Shown here: piece by piece, positions 43,243-53,426 of the stretch
Layout: each line of letters opens with the position of its first letter
Position numbering within the stretch: position 1 is the first letter of the stretch
NCBI GenBank assembly: GCA_905221605.1
Contig: CAJNDS010002439.1
Span: forward strand, 362,806-426,805
Source: Symbiodinium natans
Lineage: Eukaryota > Sar > Dinophyceae > Suessiales > Symbiodiniaceae
Direction: 5' to 3'
DNA length: 64,000 nucleotides
Notes under the pieces: model-generated
Databases searched by the model: none
Seen by the model: the letters and a program-made list of their open reading frames with translations, nothing else
Told to the model about the DNA's origin: nothing
Translations under genes and position numbers: made by a program

Positions 43243-43256
43243 TGTGAAAGTTCCTG
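43243..43256 (+). repeat. copia 3' LTR, first 14 bp (split)
   Basis: TGTGAAAGTTCCTG is identical to bases 1-14 of the 5' LTR; the rest of this LTR resumes at 53427. Two LINE insertions separate the parts. Bases 4-14 (GAAAGTTCCTG) are duplicated at each LINE 3' junction. Confidence 0.9.
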
Positions 43257-43268
43257 GCTGCAGCAGTC

Positions 43269-44240
43269 ATGGGGAAGCATTGTACTGTGTGTGCCCACTG
43301 CGAGGTGGGTTGGGTCTGGAATGAAGACTTGTACTACAACCCGTACTGCTGGCATTGCGGAAAGGCGTGGAAAAAGGCCACTTACCGTGAGCGAGCATGG
43401 TCAAGCCAGCGGAAGAAGTGGCAATGGCCAAAGGAAGACGCTACTTGGTGGACAAGACCTGCCAAGAACAAAGAAGGGATGGCCGACCAAGCCCTCACGA
43501 AGGCGTGGGGTACGCTTTCTATGGAGGCAAAGAAGGCCATCGAAGAAGCAGGATGGAAGCCGCGGACGATGGAGCCGGGGCCAATTTGGCCCCCGGGATT
43601 ACCCGGCAATGGATCGCAGGCAGAAAGCATGTCACAGAAGGAGTACCATGCGGCCATTGAGACTGTGTGGCAAGGAGCCGAGCCCGCAGTGCAAAGGCTC
43701 CTCAGAGCGGCGGGTATACCCCCGCCGGGGGACTACAAGCCTGAGGACGAAACGCCAAAGCAGGAACTCAGCCGCCATGTTGGTACATACAGACGGACGA
43801 CAAACAAGCTGAGAACGCTCATTGAGAAGAAGGTCCGGCTTCAAGACAAAACGGAGAAGATAAAGAGCGAGTTCGAGCAGGCCATGAAGCAGCTTGCGCA
43901 AGTCAGCCAGGCCATCCAGGCCACGGAGCTGGAGGTAGCGGAAGCACAGAAGAAGGTCCAAGCCTGTGTGAAGGATGAAGAGGACTCGCCATACAAGGAC
44001 GTCGCGGACTACCTGGAAAAGGAAGGGATCATCCTGTCTGAGGAGCAAGCGGAGGCGCTCAAAACAAGGATGGCAGTCAAAGTCGTGGAGACAGACTGGA
44101 CGGGAGTCTTGGGACCAAGAGAGCCGAGCATGCCAGTTGAACTTGGCATATATGGGCCGATGCGCATGTCTCGAGATGTGTCAGTCAGGGCAACGCCGAC
44201 GGGGCGCGAACGCTCGCCGGCGCGTGCCCAGGGCGAGTGA
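43269..44240 (+). CDS. LINE ORF1, zinc-ribbon and coiled-coil protein
   Basis: 323 codons. The N-terminus MGKHCTVCAHCEVGWVW with a second pair in YYNPYCWHCG makes a probable zinc ribbon. The middle is rich in W, K and E. A long helical, probably coiled-coil stretch spans about residues 175-260 (LRTLIEKKVRLQDKTEKIKS, MKQLAQVSQAIQATELEVAE). ORF1 proteins of LINEs bind element RNA and form trimers through such coils; that role is inferred here from position and layout. The tail is Arg-rich (SVRATPTGRERSPARAQGE). Confidence 0.75.
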   Translation: MGKHCTVCAHCEVGWVWNEDLYYNPYCWHCGKAWKKATYRERAWSSQRKKWQWPKEDATWWTRPAKNKEGMADQALTKAWGTLSMEAKKAIEEAGWKPRTMEPGPIWPPGLPGNGSQAESMSQKEYHAAIETVWQGAEPAVQRLLRAAGIPPPGDYKPEDETPKQELSRHVGTYRRTTNKLRTLIEKKVRLQDKTEKIKSEFEQAMKQLAQVSQAIQATELEVAEAQKKVQACVKDEEDSPYKDVADYLEKEGIILSEEQAEALKTRMAVKVVETDWTGVLGPREPSMPVELGIYGPMRMSRDVSVRATPTGRERSPARAQGE

Positions 44241-44309
44241 AACCTCAGGCTGGGACAGGAGCGGAGGGGCCGACACCTCAGGGCAGCTCCTGGTCCGAAC
44301 AGCCAAACT

Positions 44310-45410
44310 ATGAAAGCAGGACAAGTAGAGGAGTCTCAATGGGGAGACTCTGATTTCTCTTTTGACGGTGGCCGAAAGCAGTGTCACGGGGACATTGTAT
44401 GGCCACAGGTACATGGGGAAGGCAGTCAAGCTGTGTGTAGTACCCAAGTGCCTAATACAAACAGCACAGTGGAAGACAGCCAAGAGAGCTGGAGTCCAGT
44501 AACGCGGGGTCCAAAGTCAGCCCGTGCTGTGGATAGCAGTTGGGCGGTCACAGGTCCCAGATACTTCGGTCTGGGAGGTGCGGACCATGAGGATGAATGG
44601 GTGAATTCGGCCTCGCAAAAAGCAGAGGGAAGCCAAACACAGATGGGAGACCCAACTGCGGTAAGAGGGGATAGCCTAAAGGCCTCGCAGAAAGCTGAGG
44701 AAGCAAGGTTGTCGGCCTCGCAAAGTGCTGAGGGTCACCAAAGGAAGCAAAAGCCCAAGAAACGGAAAGCGCACCCAAGAGCACCACCTAAGGATCTACC
44801 ACAGGAGTGGCAAATGTTGTGTCAAGTGGTGGGTAGATATGATGCTTCCAGTGAGGCTGCCGCACTCGAAGCCATTGAGAAACTGGAAGAGCAGGAACTC
44901 AACCCGCTACAACAACGAGCATGCCACGAAGTGCTTCGTTCCTTTGTGGAGCAGGACGCACAATATGCCAAGTGGATCTTGGCAGATGTGGCAAGTGGGT
45001 ATCGCCAAGATGATAAGGCCGAATGCATCAAAATCACCTCGGCTAACATCACCAGCTGGAGGAAACCCATAGCGGCATGGATACACGAACTAGGACCGGA
45101 CCTGGTGGTGCTGCAGGAAACCCATCTCAAGACAGAGGGTATCCAGCAAGCCATGAGCCATTGCCAAGATATGGGATACACCTTCATTGGCATGCCAGGC
45201 AGTACAAAAACTAAGGGTGTACAAGGAGGCCTGGCAGTGGTGGCACCCCGACATAGGAACCTGCGATACCTTATTGAGTATGGGACAGGACCGGCGGGCT
45301 TCCTGGCATGTGCCATGAGAAATAAAGGCTGGGATTTGATCATCGTCAGTCTGTATTTGGAGAGCGGGGTCGGATTCCAGGGTCCAATATCCAAGTACTG
45401 GCGAGACTGA
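44310..45410 (+). CDS. LINE ORF2 start: linker and endonuclease N-terminal half
   Basis: 366 codons. The first 235 are low-complexity and contain three in-frame copies of the A-S-Q-x-A-E-G motif encoded by the small hairpins described at 44611. From residue 240 the apurinic-type endonuclease begins: IKITSANITSWRKPIAAWI (Asn), DLVVLQETHLKTEG (catalytic Glu), GVQGGLAVVAPRHRN. The domain breaks off at ESGVGFQGPISKYWRD. Its continuation (Q-VLARLIAFLKGCKVPY, then GDWNEAQ) is in the next frame from about 45370, so one base has been gained or lost there. Confidence 0.85.
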   Translation: MKAGQVEESQWGDSDFSFDGGRKQCHGDIVWPQVHGEGSQAVCSTQVPNTNSTVEDSQESWSPVTRGPKSARAVDSSWAVTGPRYFGLGGADHEDEWVNSASQKAEGSQTQMGDPTAVRGDSLKASQKAEEARLSASQSAEGHQRKQKPKKRKAHPRAPPKDLPQEWQMLCQVVGRYDASSEAAALEAIEKLEEQELNPLQQRACHEVLRSFVEQDAQYAKWILADVASGYRQDDKAECIKITSANITSWRKPIAAWIHELGPDLVVLQETHLKTEGIQQAMSHCQDMGYTFIGMPGSTKTKGVQGGLAVVAPRHRNLRYLIEYGTGPAGFLACAMRNKGWDLIIVSLYLESGVGFQGPISKYWRD

Positions 45411-48400
45411 TAGCCTTTCTCAAGGGCTGCAAAGTGCCATATATGGTGCTGGGTGATTGGAATGAAGCCCAGGATACCATGAGGGGCACAACTCTGGCGA
45501 CAGAAGTTGGTGGTGCATTTGTTGGAGTGGGGGAACCAACGGCCCAAGGATCGGACGAAATCGATTACGGGCTGGTTGCGAAATGCTTGGTGCCCATCCT
45601 TCAAGTGAAAACGGATTGGGAAACCCCTTTTCGGCCTCATGCTGCAATGCATTGGAGGGTGGCCCAACCGTGCAGTAGCCCTGATGTTCCCCAGATGAAG
45701 AAGGCGGGAGCACTGGTGACGGAGACTGTGGAATATGAACCAGTACAAAACACACAGAGCATCAACATCTTGGATGAACCCAAGATGGAAGATGAGCTCA
45801 GTGAGACATTTGCTCACCTGAGTGCCGGTGTGGAGAGGTCGATCACAGGCCGAATCGATGGTATGGGTGTTAAATCGGAGATTGTGCGGAAGAAATTGGT
45901 GGTCAACAACCCGGAGAACGTTGTCTGGACGGGCAAGAGGGCGGCCTTTTGGAACCGGGTCCAACAATGGGTCAAACAAGGCAGACATCATGGCGATGCA
46001 CATCCGGTGGCGCGTCTGGTCCAACGCAGGCTCGGCGAGTATTACGAGGGTGATGCGCAGAACCAGGAGGATATGCTTGCGAGTATCCTGGGCCGGGGTA
46101 CGGACGCTAGGCTTGTTCTGAAGCGCATCGACGAACAGCAATGCTACGCGAGAAAGGCGGATATGGAGGAGACAGCCCACCAGTACAAGCAATGGCTCAG
46201 TAAGGCCATGGAAAAGGGCATGCGACCATTATACAATGCCTTGCGAAAAGAAGAACAAGTGGTACAAAGACCCTACATGGAATATGACATGCTGGAACGG
46301 CCACACATTCGCCGAGACCACTGGGCGGCAGTGTGGACGACGGGCCAGCCGTTGGCAAAATCGGCCTCGCTCATGACGGAGCTTGAGGATGCAGCCAAAA
46401 AACAAGCGGCCAGCGTGGAGCCGCTGAACCCTGTCGAGGTCAAGGCAAGGATCAAAAAACTGGCACTAAAGAGCCCGGGGCCGGATGGCTGGAGGATTGA
46501 CCATTTGCAGGCCATGGACGATAAAGCAGTTGAAGCCGTTGTGTCCTTCTACCATGAATGTGAGGCCAAGGCAGCATGGCCGCAGCAAATGACAGTCTCC
46601 CTTATAGCAATGCTGCCGAAAAATCTGACCCGGGAAAGACCAATCGCCTTGCTACACATCCTGTACAGGACTTGGGTCCGTCTGCGATGGGATTTGGTAA
46701 GTACTTGGCAGGCAGGCTATGCCACAGCTGCCACGTACGACAAGGCAGTCCCAGGCAGTTGCTGCTTGGACGTGGCCGTCGGCAGACTACTGCGAAATGA
46801 GGTGGCAAAGACAAATGGAGTGCATGTGGTGTCACTCTTTGTGGACCTCGAGTCCTTTTTCGATACCATCCAATTTCAGCAATTGATCATGGCAGCAACG
46901 GCCCTGCAATATCCACCGCTTATCCTGAAGATGGCACTGGAAGTGTACATGGGTGCCAGATACTTGGTGGCGGATGGGGTGCTATCGGCAGGCATCAGAG
47001 CTACAAATGGCGTGCAAGCGGGTTGCCCAGCGGCGCCATCGTTAGCAAAGGTGGCATTGCACCCGGTGATAGAAAAGATCCAAAGGCGACGAGATGTGGC
47101 AAACGTGGACTGTTGGTTGGATGATGTCTCAATTGACATCCAGCATAAGTCACACGTGGCGGATAGTGCCATACGAGTCTACCGCAGCTTAAAGGACGGG
47201 ATGGATGCTAATGGTTTCACGATTTCATCCAAGAAGACAGGGTTTGTGGCCAGCAGTACCCAGGCGAGCAAGCACCTGCGTGAGCTCCTGCTGCCTCATG
47301 AGCCACAGGTGTACGACGTGATGCGTGACCTGGGCGTCGATAGTACAGGGGGGCGAAAGCGTCGCTTGGTGACGTCGGCAACGCGGGCCAAGAAAGCCCA
47401 TGCGAGACATAGCAAACTGTCTAGGCTGGGGCCGCCGCCCAGCACTAAACTCCGCGTGGTCAAGGCAGCGATCACATCAGTTGCTTTGTGGGGGCACCCC
47501 TCTGTGGGGGTTTCACCCAAAAGAATGAAATGGCTCCGAACAGTGGTAGGAAAACACCTGGGTAAATACAAGCTTGGGAGTTTGGAAACCATCTTGGACA
47601 TGGGAGCCAAGAAATGCCAGGATCCAAAGCGCACAATCCACAAGCAGCATTTCAAAGTGGTGGCCAAAGTTTTCCGTGCATGGATCGGTGGCGGAAAAGC
47701 CCACTTTGACTTGGCCTGGAAAACCACTTGGAAGAGGTTGAGTGCGGCCAAACACCACTGGCCACTGGTCACGGGGCCGATGGCTGCAACCATGGCGTAC
47801 TTACTGGATCTGAAGGTAGATGCCAGTGACCCAGGCAAATGGAAGAGAGGTAGTGTCCTCAACGTTGATTGGACCCAGCCACGCATGGGTAGCCTCGCCT
47901 ACAAATGGCTTGAGGGATTCCTGGAGGAACAGAAGCGGGCTGCGATAGCGCGACAGGCAGGTGGCGCTGGTGCCCAAGAGGGGCTGGATTGGACGCCGCA
48001 TCACAAGTTGACGAAGCTGGGAGGCCTAAGCCCAGGCCTTATGGAAGGTATAAAGTCAGTGTGGCACGCGGGCGTCATCACGGAGTCCAAGCCAGGATGG
48101 TGCAAGAAGTGCCAAATGCCAGCAACTCTGGAGCATGTCCTCAAAGAATGTCCTTACTGGCGTGAACAAGGGTTCAAAGAACCCAAGCTCCAGGAATACT
48201 TGCGTCACAAATACCCATGGGAGTGTCTGTGGACAAGGGCACTCCTGCCAAAGCCGGCGGTGTGGCACCCGAAGCCACCGGAACACCTTTTAGGTCTACG
48301 TTACCAAGGATGCTTTGCAGCAGATGCAAAAGTGGAAGCGGAAGGCTTGATCTTCGCCACTGACGCAAGTGGAGGTCCAGGAGGAATAGACCCACGTGTA

Positions 48401-49513
48401 CAAACATCAGCCCTCGCAGTGGTGGCTCTGTCCTGGACAAAAGGTGTCCTGGTGGAAGCTGGACGGATTACAGAGCTGGTCTACCCGTGGCAGCCGGTGG
48501 TGGACATGGAGCGCCGTGCACTTTTCCGACTAATGGAGCACACGGAGGATCTGATTGATGTCACTATGAATTGCAAGCCGGCAGTCCAAGTGCTACAAAA
48601 AACACAACCGCCGGAGGATGACCTGGAATGGAGCAAAGTGTGGAATGACAGGAAACGTATCAAGGCAACCTGGGTCCCGTCCCACAAAACTGAAGAGGAA
48701 TTCCTGGCGAAGATGGGGCCGGGCACGTTGTGGCGACGTGCAGCGAATGACATGGCAGACAAAGTATGTGGTGCAGTAGCGGCGGCTGCTTACAGCCCAG
48801 CGCACAAGAGGCGTGTCAAAGAGTTGGACAATGTGGTGCGCACACTTTCCCTAGCGTACGGCGCACGCGCAGCCCACATATTGAGGACGCGCAAAGAAGA
48901 AGACTTCCCCTTCATCCTGGACCATGCCCATTACAAAGAGAAGATGGAGGCCTCGCAGAAAGCTGAGGGATGCAAAAAAGAGCAGGGCAACGCCAAACTC
49001 AACAAACGCCAGCGGCTTTGGCAGTTGCTGAAAAACCCGGAGCGCGGGCATCAATGGGAGAAGGGCAGCGAACACCCCCGGAATTTAACACTGAAATGTC
49101 AACTGTGCGGGTTGTATGTACAACAAACCCTCACGAACTTGGAGGTGGTCTTGGAGCAGTACTGCGTCAACCAGCCGGAGGCGCGAGTGCGTGAAGAGTG
49201 GGGTATCCACCCCTCCCATAATATGGTGAATTTGGGAATCCGTTGGGTTTGCACAAAGTGTGACCGAACACATGCACCGGTCAGCCAGAAGTGCAATAAA
49301 AGCCTGGCGGGGGAGTGCAAATCGCGGACTTCTCAGGGCAAGCTGGCTACCCAAGCGCAAACCCTTGTCAATGGTGGAAGTATGAGCAACGTCCAGTTTC
49401 AGCAGCCTCGCGTTCAGTTTGGTGGGAAACACGCCAAAGCTAAGCCCCAAGCCAGCGCACAGCAGAAGATGTCATTGTTTGTTAGGCCTCGCCAAGCTGA
49501 GGGGACGCAGTAA
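45370..49513 (+). CDS. LINE ORF2: endonuclease end, RT, RNase H, zinc fingers
   Basis: The frame from about 45370 to TAA at 49513; the first start-like codon (GTG, 45434) lies inside the endonuclease. Residues are counted from 45434. Endonuclease GDWNEAQ (7-13) and a degenerate final His motif RPHAAM. RT: SPGPDGWRIDHL (about 346), FVDLESFFDTI (about 469) and active site CWLDDVSID (about 561, LDD in place of the usual A/MDD). A CCHC finger CKKCQMPATLEHVLKECPYW (about 889-908). RNase H with ATDASGGPGG (about 973), MERRALFRLMEH and RAANDMADKVCG (about 1104). Two more C-x2-C sites near the end (CQLCG, CTKC). This is the order of I-group LINEs with RNase H. Confidence 0.9.
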
Positions 49514-49745
49514 ATCCGCAGCCGTTTGGTGCAAGGAGACAGGGTTTCGGCCTCGTAGCTGAGGGTGAGGGCCTCGCAACGGGGAATTGCGATTGGTGTT
49601 TACGGCCTCGCTTTGCTGAGGGAGTGTAGCTCGGCCTCGCGGTGCCGCGTGCTTGCGACACCGCTGAGGGTAAGAGAGGAGGCCTCGGCCTCGCAGAGCT
49701 GAGGGTGGAACAAGGCGTCCTCATCCTCAAGGTGGGCCTTTAGCA

Positions 49746-50976
49746 ATGAGGCAATGGAAGACGGATGCTACGATGAGAAGACAAGGGTCCCGATTGCCAT
49801 CCTGGTTAAGGAATCGGCCGGACAAAGGCAAGGGCAAAAGCAAGAACAAGCAGAAGGATCCGCCCCGAGAACGTTCCCCGCTTCCGCTTCGACAGGCCAG
49901 ACACCCGGAGCAGCCTTGGGATAGGGAAGAGGAGAGTGCTTCGGAATCTCCGGTGGGTCCGGTACGCCTACGGGAGAGAGGAGAAGACAGAGCGGCCTCG
50001 CACCAAGCTGAGGGTGTCAATACAGAGCAAGAGGCAAGCGAGCCTCGTACAGTCACGCTGGCGGAAGGGCCAGGTGCCCACAATAGGGCCTCGCAGGAAG
50101 CTGAGGGAAAGGAGAAAAAGGAAGACATGGGGCAAGCCAAGCCTGTGCACCTTTTGGTGCACAAACTGCAGAACCAGCAAAGGCCAAGGACAGCGCTCCA
50201 TTGGCTTGGGGAGGTCCAATTGGTCCGCAACCCAACGACAGGGCAAAGCTTACAGCCTAGGGTGCTTCCCTTCATAGGTGCAGGGCGCACTCGACGAGGA
50301 TATGCTCTGGATCGGCTATGGGTCATGAAACTGGCGATGGAACCCCAGAGCTTTGGCAACGAAGCAGGGTATGGGGAACAATTCCCCACCCTGGTCACCA
50401 GGACCCTGTGGGCAGGATGGATTGGAGTCCTTTTCGACGAAGCGGTGGAGGGTTACTGCCACCACTACTTCTATGGGAGTATCATCCGCAGGGCAGAGCA
50501 GTTCAACACATGGTGGCAGGAACATCGCCATGAAGCCGGGATCCTCAGACAGTCCCTGTTTTACCTGGTGGCTAACGTCATGGCTGACCATGCAAGGAGT
50601 TGCTCTATCGGATGTCACGGTGAGCAACGTTGGGCGCGACCCAATGTCAGGATCGTTACCACGGGCAGTGTTCTTTGACACGGCGGAGCGGACGACGCTG
50701 CAGGAGGATAGATACAAGCTATCAAGCGGCCTTGTACGCCTCCTGGAGAAGTATGATGAGGAGCTACTGGCAACCATACGTGGATTGGTCAGAACGTACG
50801 ACGGCAAGGCCAGCGCGCTTTGGATGGCGTGCGTAGGCAATGTCGGGCCATTTGCCCAGCACCTGCTGGATGCCGGGATTGCAAAACGAGGATGGGATGG
50901 AACCCTACTTTCGGTTCCGGCAACAGAGATCCAGAAAATCACGCTGGGCATGCCACATGACGAAGCTGATGAGTGA
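49746..50976 (+). CDS. extra LINE ORF downstream of RT, frameshifted
   Basis: Frame 49746-50678 opens MRQWKTDATMRRQGSRLPSW. It has a Lys/Arg-rich start, two in-frame hairpin motifs (RASQEAEGKEKK, AASHQAEG) and then an ordered region (LWAGWIGVLFDEAVEGYCHH, ILRQSLFYLVANVMADHA). The matching continuation GVALSDVTVSNVGRDPMSGS, LPRAVFFDTAERTTLQEDRY and ALWMACVGNVGPFAQHLLDA lies in the frame ending TGA at 50976, so a frameshift sits at about 50595-50610. No domain is recognised. An ORF placed after the RT ORF is unusual for a LINE. Confidence 0.6.
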
Positions 50977-51262
50977 GCAGCGTAGCCCAGACAAGAAACA
51001 CGGATAGTGGTCTGAGAAGCACCAACCGACTCAAGAAATACCGCCTCGGCGTGCTGCCTGAGGAAGTTTCGGCCTCGACTCTGGTCTGAGGGGTGCAAAT
51101 GAAGGAAGTTCGGCCTCGGCAAGTCCTGAGGGAATTTCGGCCTCGACCACGGTCTGAGGGCATGGATTTCGGCCTCGACAAATGTCTGAGGGAAGTGAGG
51201 GCTAGTACCGGTAGTCTCACTGTGCAGAGTTTGTAGTTTGTATGTTTCACCCTCTAACCTCA

Positions 51263-51298
51263 GCCCCTTCGGGTGGCTACGCCTCGCAGCGTGCAGAC
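51263..51298 (+). other. LINE 3' tail, copy 1
   Basis: 36 nt starting GCCCCTTCGGGTGGC and ending GCAGAC, identical to 53391-53426. It can fold as CCC/GGG and ACGC/GCGT hairpins. Such a tail is probably what the RT recognises in LINEs without poly(A). Confidence 0.75.
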
Positions 51299-51312
51299 GA
51301 AAGTTCCTGTCT
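51299..51312 (+). other. copia LTR fragment between the two LINE insertions
   Basis: GAAAGTTCCTGTCT equals bases 4-17 of the LTR. It is both the 3' target duplication of the long LINE and the 5' target duplication of the short one. Confidence 0.9.
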
Positions 51313-53426
51313 GGCTCAAGGTTTCGGCTCAACCCCGGTGGGGTGCTCAGGTAGAGAGCGTCTTTAGTGCCGTTGTGGCTGGCCCTGGGGCTTGTAACTA
51401 AGGGTAGGTTCCGTTTTGAGGCCTGGCAAAACTGTGTTTGCTCGTAGGCCGGCTGACCGGCTAAGCTGTCATAGAGCGGCGGCCCGCCAACTGCTGCCGT
51501 CGACGAAGGGCGTGAGTGCACAGTTTTCGGCCTCGCTTCGCTAGAGGGAAGCTTTTCGTCCTCGCGTTGCTGAGGGAACCTTGTGGCCTACAGTCTGCTC
51601 TGGGTCACAGTGAGAGTTGCAGCCTCGCATTGCTTGAGGGGTGACGCAAGCCTGTTGCTCACCAGAGATTCCTGCTGTCTCTGGGTGAGCAAAACCCACC
51701 GACCCTCATTTGGATTGAGGGCTGTGCTGAAGGTGAGTTTGGGTTCCTCGCTCACTTGTGTGGAAAACGAAGGTGAGACCGAAACACGGGGGGAAACGGC
51801 CAGGCACGCTGCAGACAGTGCAGGCCAACGTCGCACTGCAAGAGGCATCCTTGCAGTGGCGACAGGAGTGTCCCGAACAATTGCGGTGTGCTCGAGCCCA
51901 AGCTTGCAGGTTTTCGGGGATCTGCAAGCTGAGCACAACAGGATTTTCTTCGCAGGTAGAATCAGGTAGAAAAGATTTGGCCCAACCCTGGTGGATCTGC
52001 CTGGACATAAATAACCAGAGGCATCAGTGTCGTAAAGCTCATTGACTGGTGCTACTGAGAAACCGTTGCCAAGGAACTTGCAGTAGGACTGTGGTGCGGC
52101 GCAGTGCAAGTTGAAGAGCAGCTGGTGGTGGCTGCTCCCCGGAAAACCAATAGTCCAAGAAGCCTCCTTCGGCCTCGCTCCGTGCTGAGGGTTTGTAAGG
52201 GTTGGTATTGGCCGGAAAGGATTCAGATGGAGGTTACCCGATCTTCGCGCTTTTCCCATCTGAAGGCAACCAATGGTAATCAGCCTGCTGGACATGGCAG
52301 GCCTGCTTTTGTTTACATCCACGTCTCCTGCAAGGGCTGGGGTCTGTCCGTGCACACAGACAAGGCGGAACCTTGCAGATGTTTAGGTCCTCGCGGCACG
52401 GCCGCTGGAGGTTGTTTGAAGATGTTGGCTCTCACTATCTGGTGAGTGGTTTGTATGGGCACTTGCTGGGGCAAGGCGGCTCTGGCGTCTGAGGATGGTA
52501 CATGTGCTGGCTGCTGAGTACGGGCCACCGAAAGAGACCTGTGGTAAGACAAGCGATGAAAGGAGCCGAACTCCTAAAGAAAGGACAGGCTAGCTCACGC
52601 GGACGCCACGCAGAGTATGTGTTACTATCTTCAGATGTTGGAGCCAAATTGCCAGCCTTGTGACGTGAGATGTGGTGTTTGGATTCGGCCTCAAGCACTG
52701 GAAGGCCTACAACAACAAATCCGAATGAAAACTGTGGTCCTAAGACACGCGGTGCAGCTGCTTATACGTGGCACCGCGGGGGTCACAAAGAGATAGAGGG
52801 CTTGCCAGCAGGGGAACTCTGTCTAAAGAGAGCCCTGGCTCAGTGAGGAGCTGAGGGCCTGGCTGCGCTGATGCAGCGGAATGGTTGTTCGGCCTCGCCT
52901 CCGCTGAGGGAACAACAGTCAATGCTTCTCTGCAGTGTCGGTCCGGGTTAGTAAGAGCGAGAACGCCGGGACCTCGAGCTGCAGTTTTACCATGAAGCAA
53001 CCGCGTGAGATGCATTATTGGTCAACTGGTGAGTAAGAGCGAGAAAGCCAGGGTGACGCTACTTTGGGGGAGGCTGCAAGGCACGGTTAGTAAGTGCGAG
53101 AAAGCCGGAGCTGCGGACGAACCTGGAGTAGCAGTTTTTCATACCTCACGTGTTTCACTTTGCGGCCTCGCATGCGCTGAGGAAATATGCCTCGAACAGA
53201 ACATCCAGTGCTGAGTGGGGATTGCCAAACTTACGGAGGCTGATGCCACAACAAGTGCCTCAACAGCAATGCATGCGGAGGGCAAAGTTCGGCCTCGCGA
53301 GTGCTGAGGGTTGCAGCTGAGAGAGGGCCTAGCTGAGAACGCAACACCTCAAGCGAGGTAATTTTTAGTTTAGTTTCACCTTGACCAACGGCCCCTTCGG
53401 GTGGCTACGCCTCGCAGCGTGCAGAC
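51313..53426 (+). mobile_element. short non-coding LINE relative (non-autonomous)
   Basis: 2.1 kb flanked by the 14-bp duplication GAAAGTTCCTGTCT. No convincing ORF. It begins GGCTCAAGGTTTCGGCTCAA, two copies of the spliced leader's last bases, and ends with the same 36-nt tail as the long LINE. It has seven or so of the small CCTC/GAGG hairpins, the one at 52893 extended by outer pairs GTTGTTC/GAACAAC. A second motif, (G)TTAGTAAG-x-GCGAGAA(A/C)GCC, is present three times (52947, 53031, 53086). It was probably mobilised by the LINE machinery. Confidence 0.75.

Larger units (their letters stand above)
43257..51298 (+). mobile_element. LINE-type retrotransposon inserted in the copia LTR
   Basis: 8042 bp flanked by an 11-bp duplication GAAAGTTCCTG (43246-43256 and 51299-51309). 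It holds four ORFs: a zinc/coiled-coil ORF1, an endonuclease start, a long endonuclease-RT-RNase H ORF and a downstream ORF. Its 3' end lacks poly(A) and finishes in a 36-nt structured tail (GCCCCTTCGGGTGGCTACGC and so on) shared exactly with the neighbouring short insertion. The 5' end lies only 12 bases before the first ATG, so it may be 5' truncated. Frameshifts in two places suggest this copy is not active as read. Confidence 0.9.
44611..53309 (+). repeat. about 23 dispersed small hairpins, CCTC-G...C-T-GAGG
   Basis: A unit of 15-35 nt, usually preceded by TCGG and followed by G, pairs CCTC with GAGG around a variable inner stem. Start positions: 44611, 44683, 44716, 48951, 49487, 49551, 49606, 49635, 49689, 49994, 50089, 51044, 51073, 51114, 51141, 51173, 51531, 51560, 51623, 52173, 52893, 53166, 53293. 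Inner stems covary: GACC/GGTC at 51141, GACA/TGTC at 51173, GAC/GTC at 51073, GGC/GCC at 51044, GCGGTG/CACCGC at 49635. Copies in ORFs are in frame and encode A-S-Q/H-x-A-E-G. They occur only inside the two LINE insertions. Confidence 0.85.

Noticed and set aside
45000-46192. 456-codon minus-strand ORF at 44822-46192
   Set aside because: It lies opposite the LINE endonuclease and RT, whose motifs are clear on the plus strand.
43257-53426. Single large LINE spanning both insertions
   Set aside because: A 36-nt LINE tail plus 14 LTR bases occurs in the middle (51263-51312), which shows two separate insertions.
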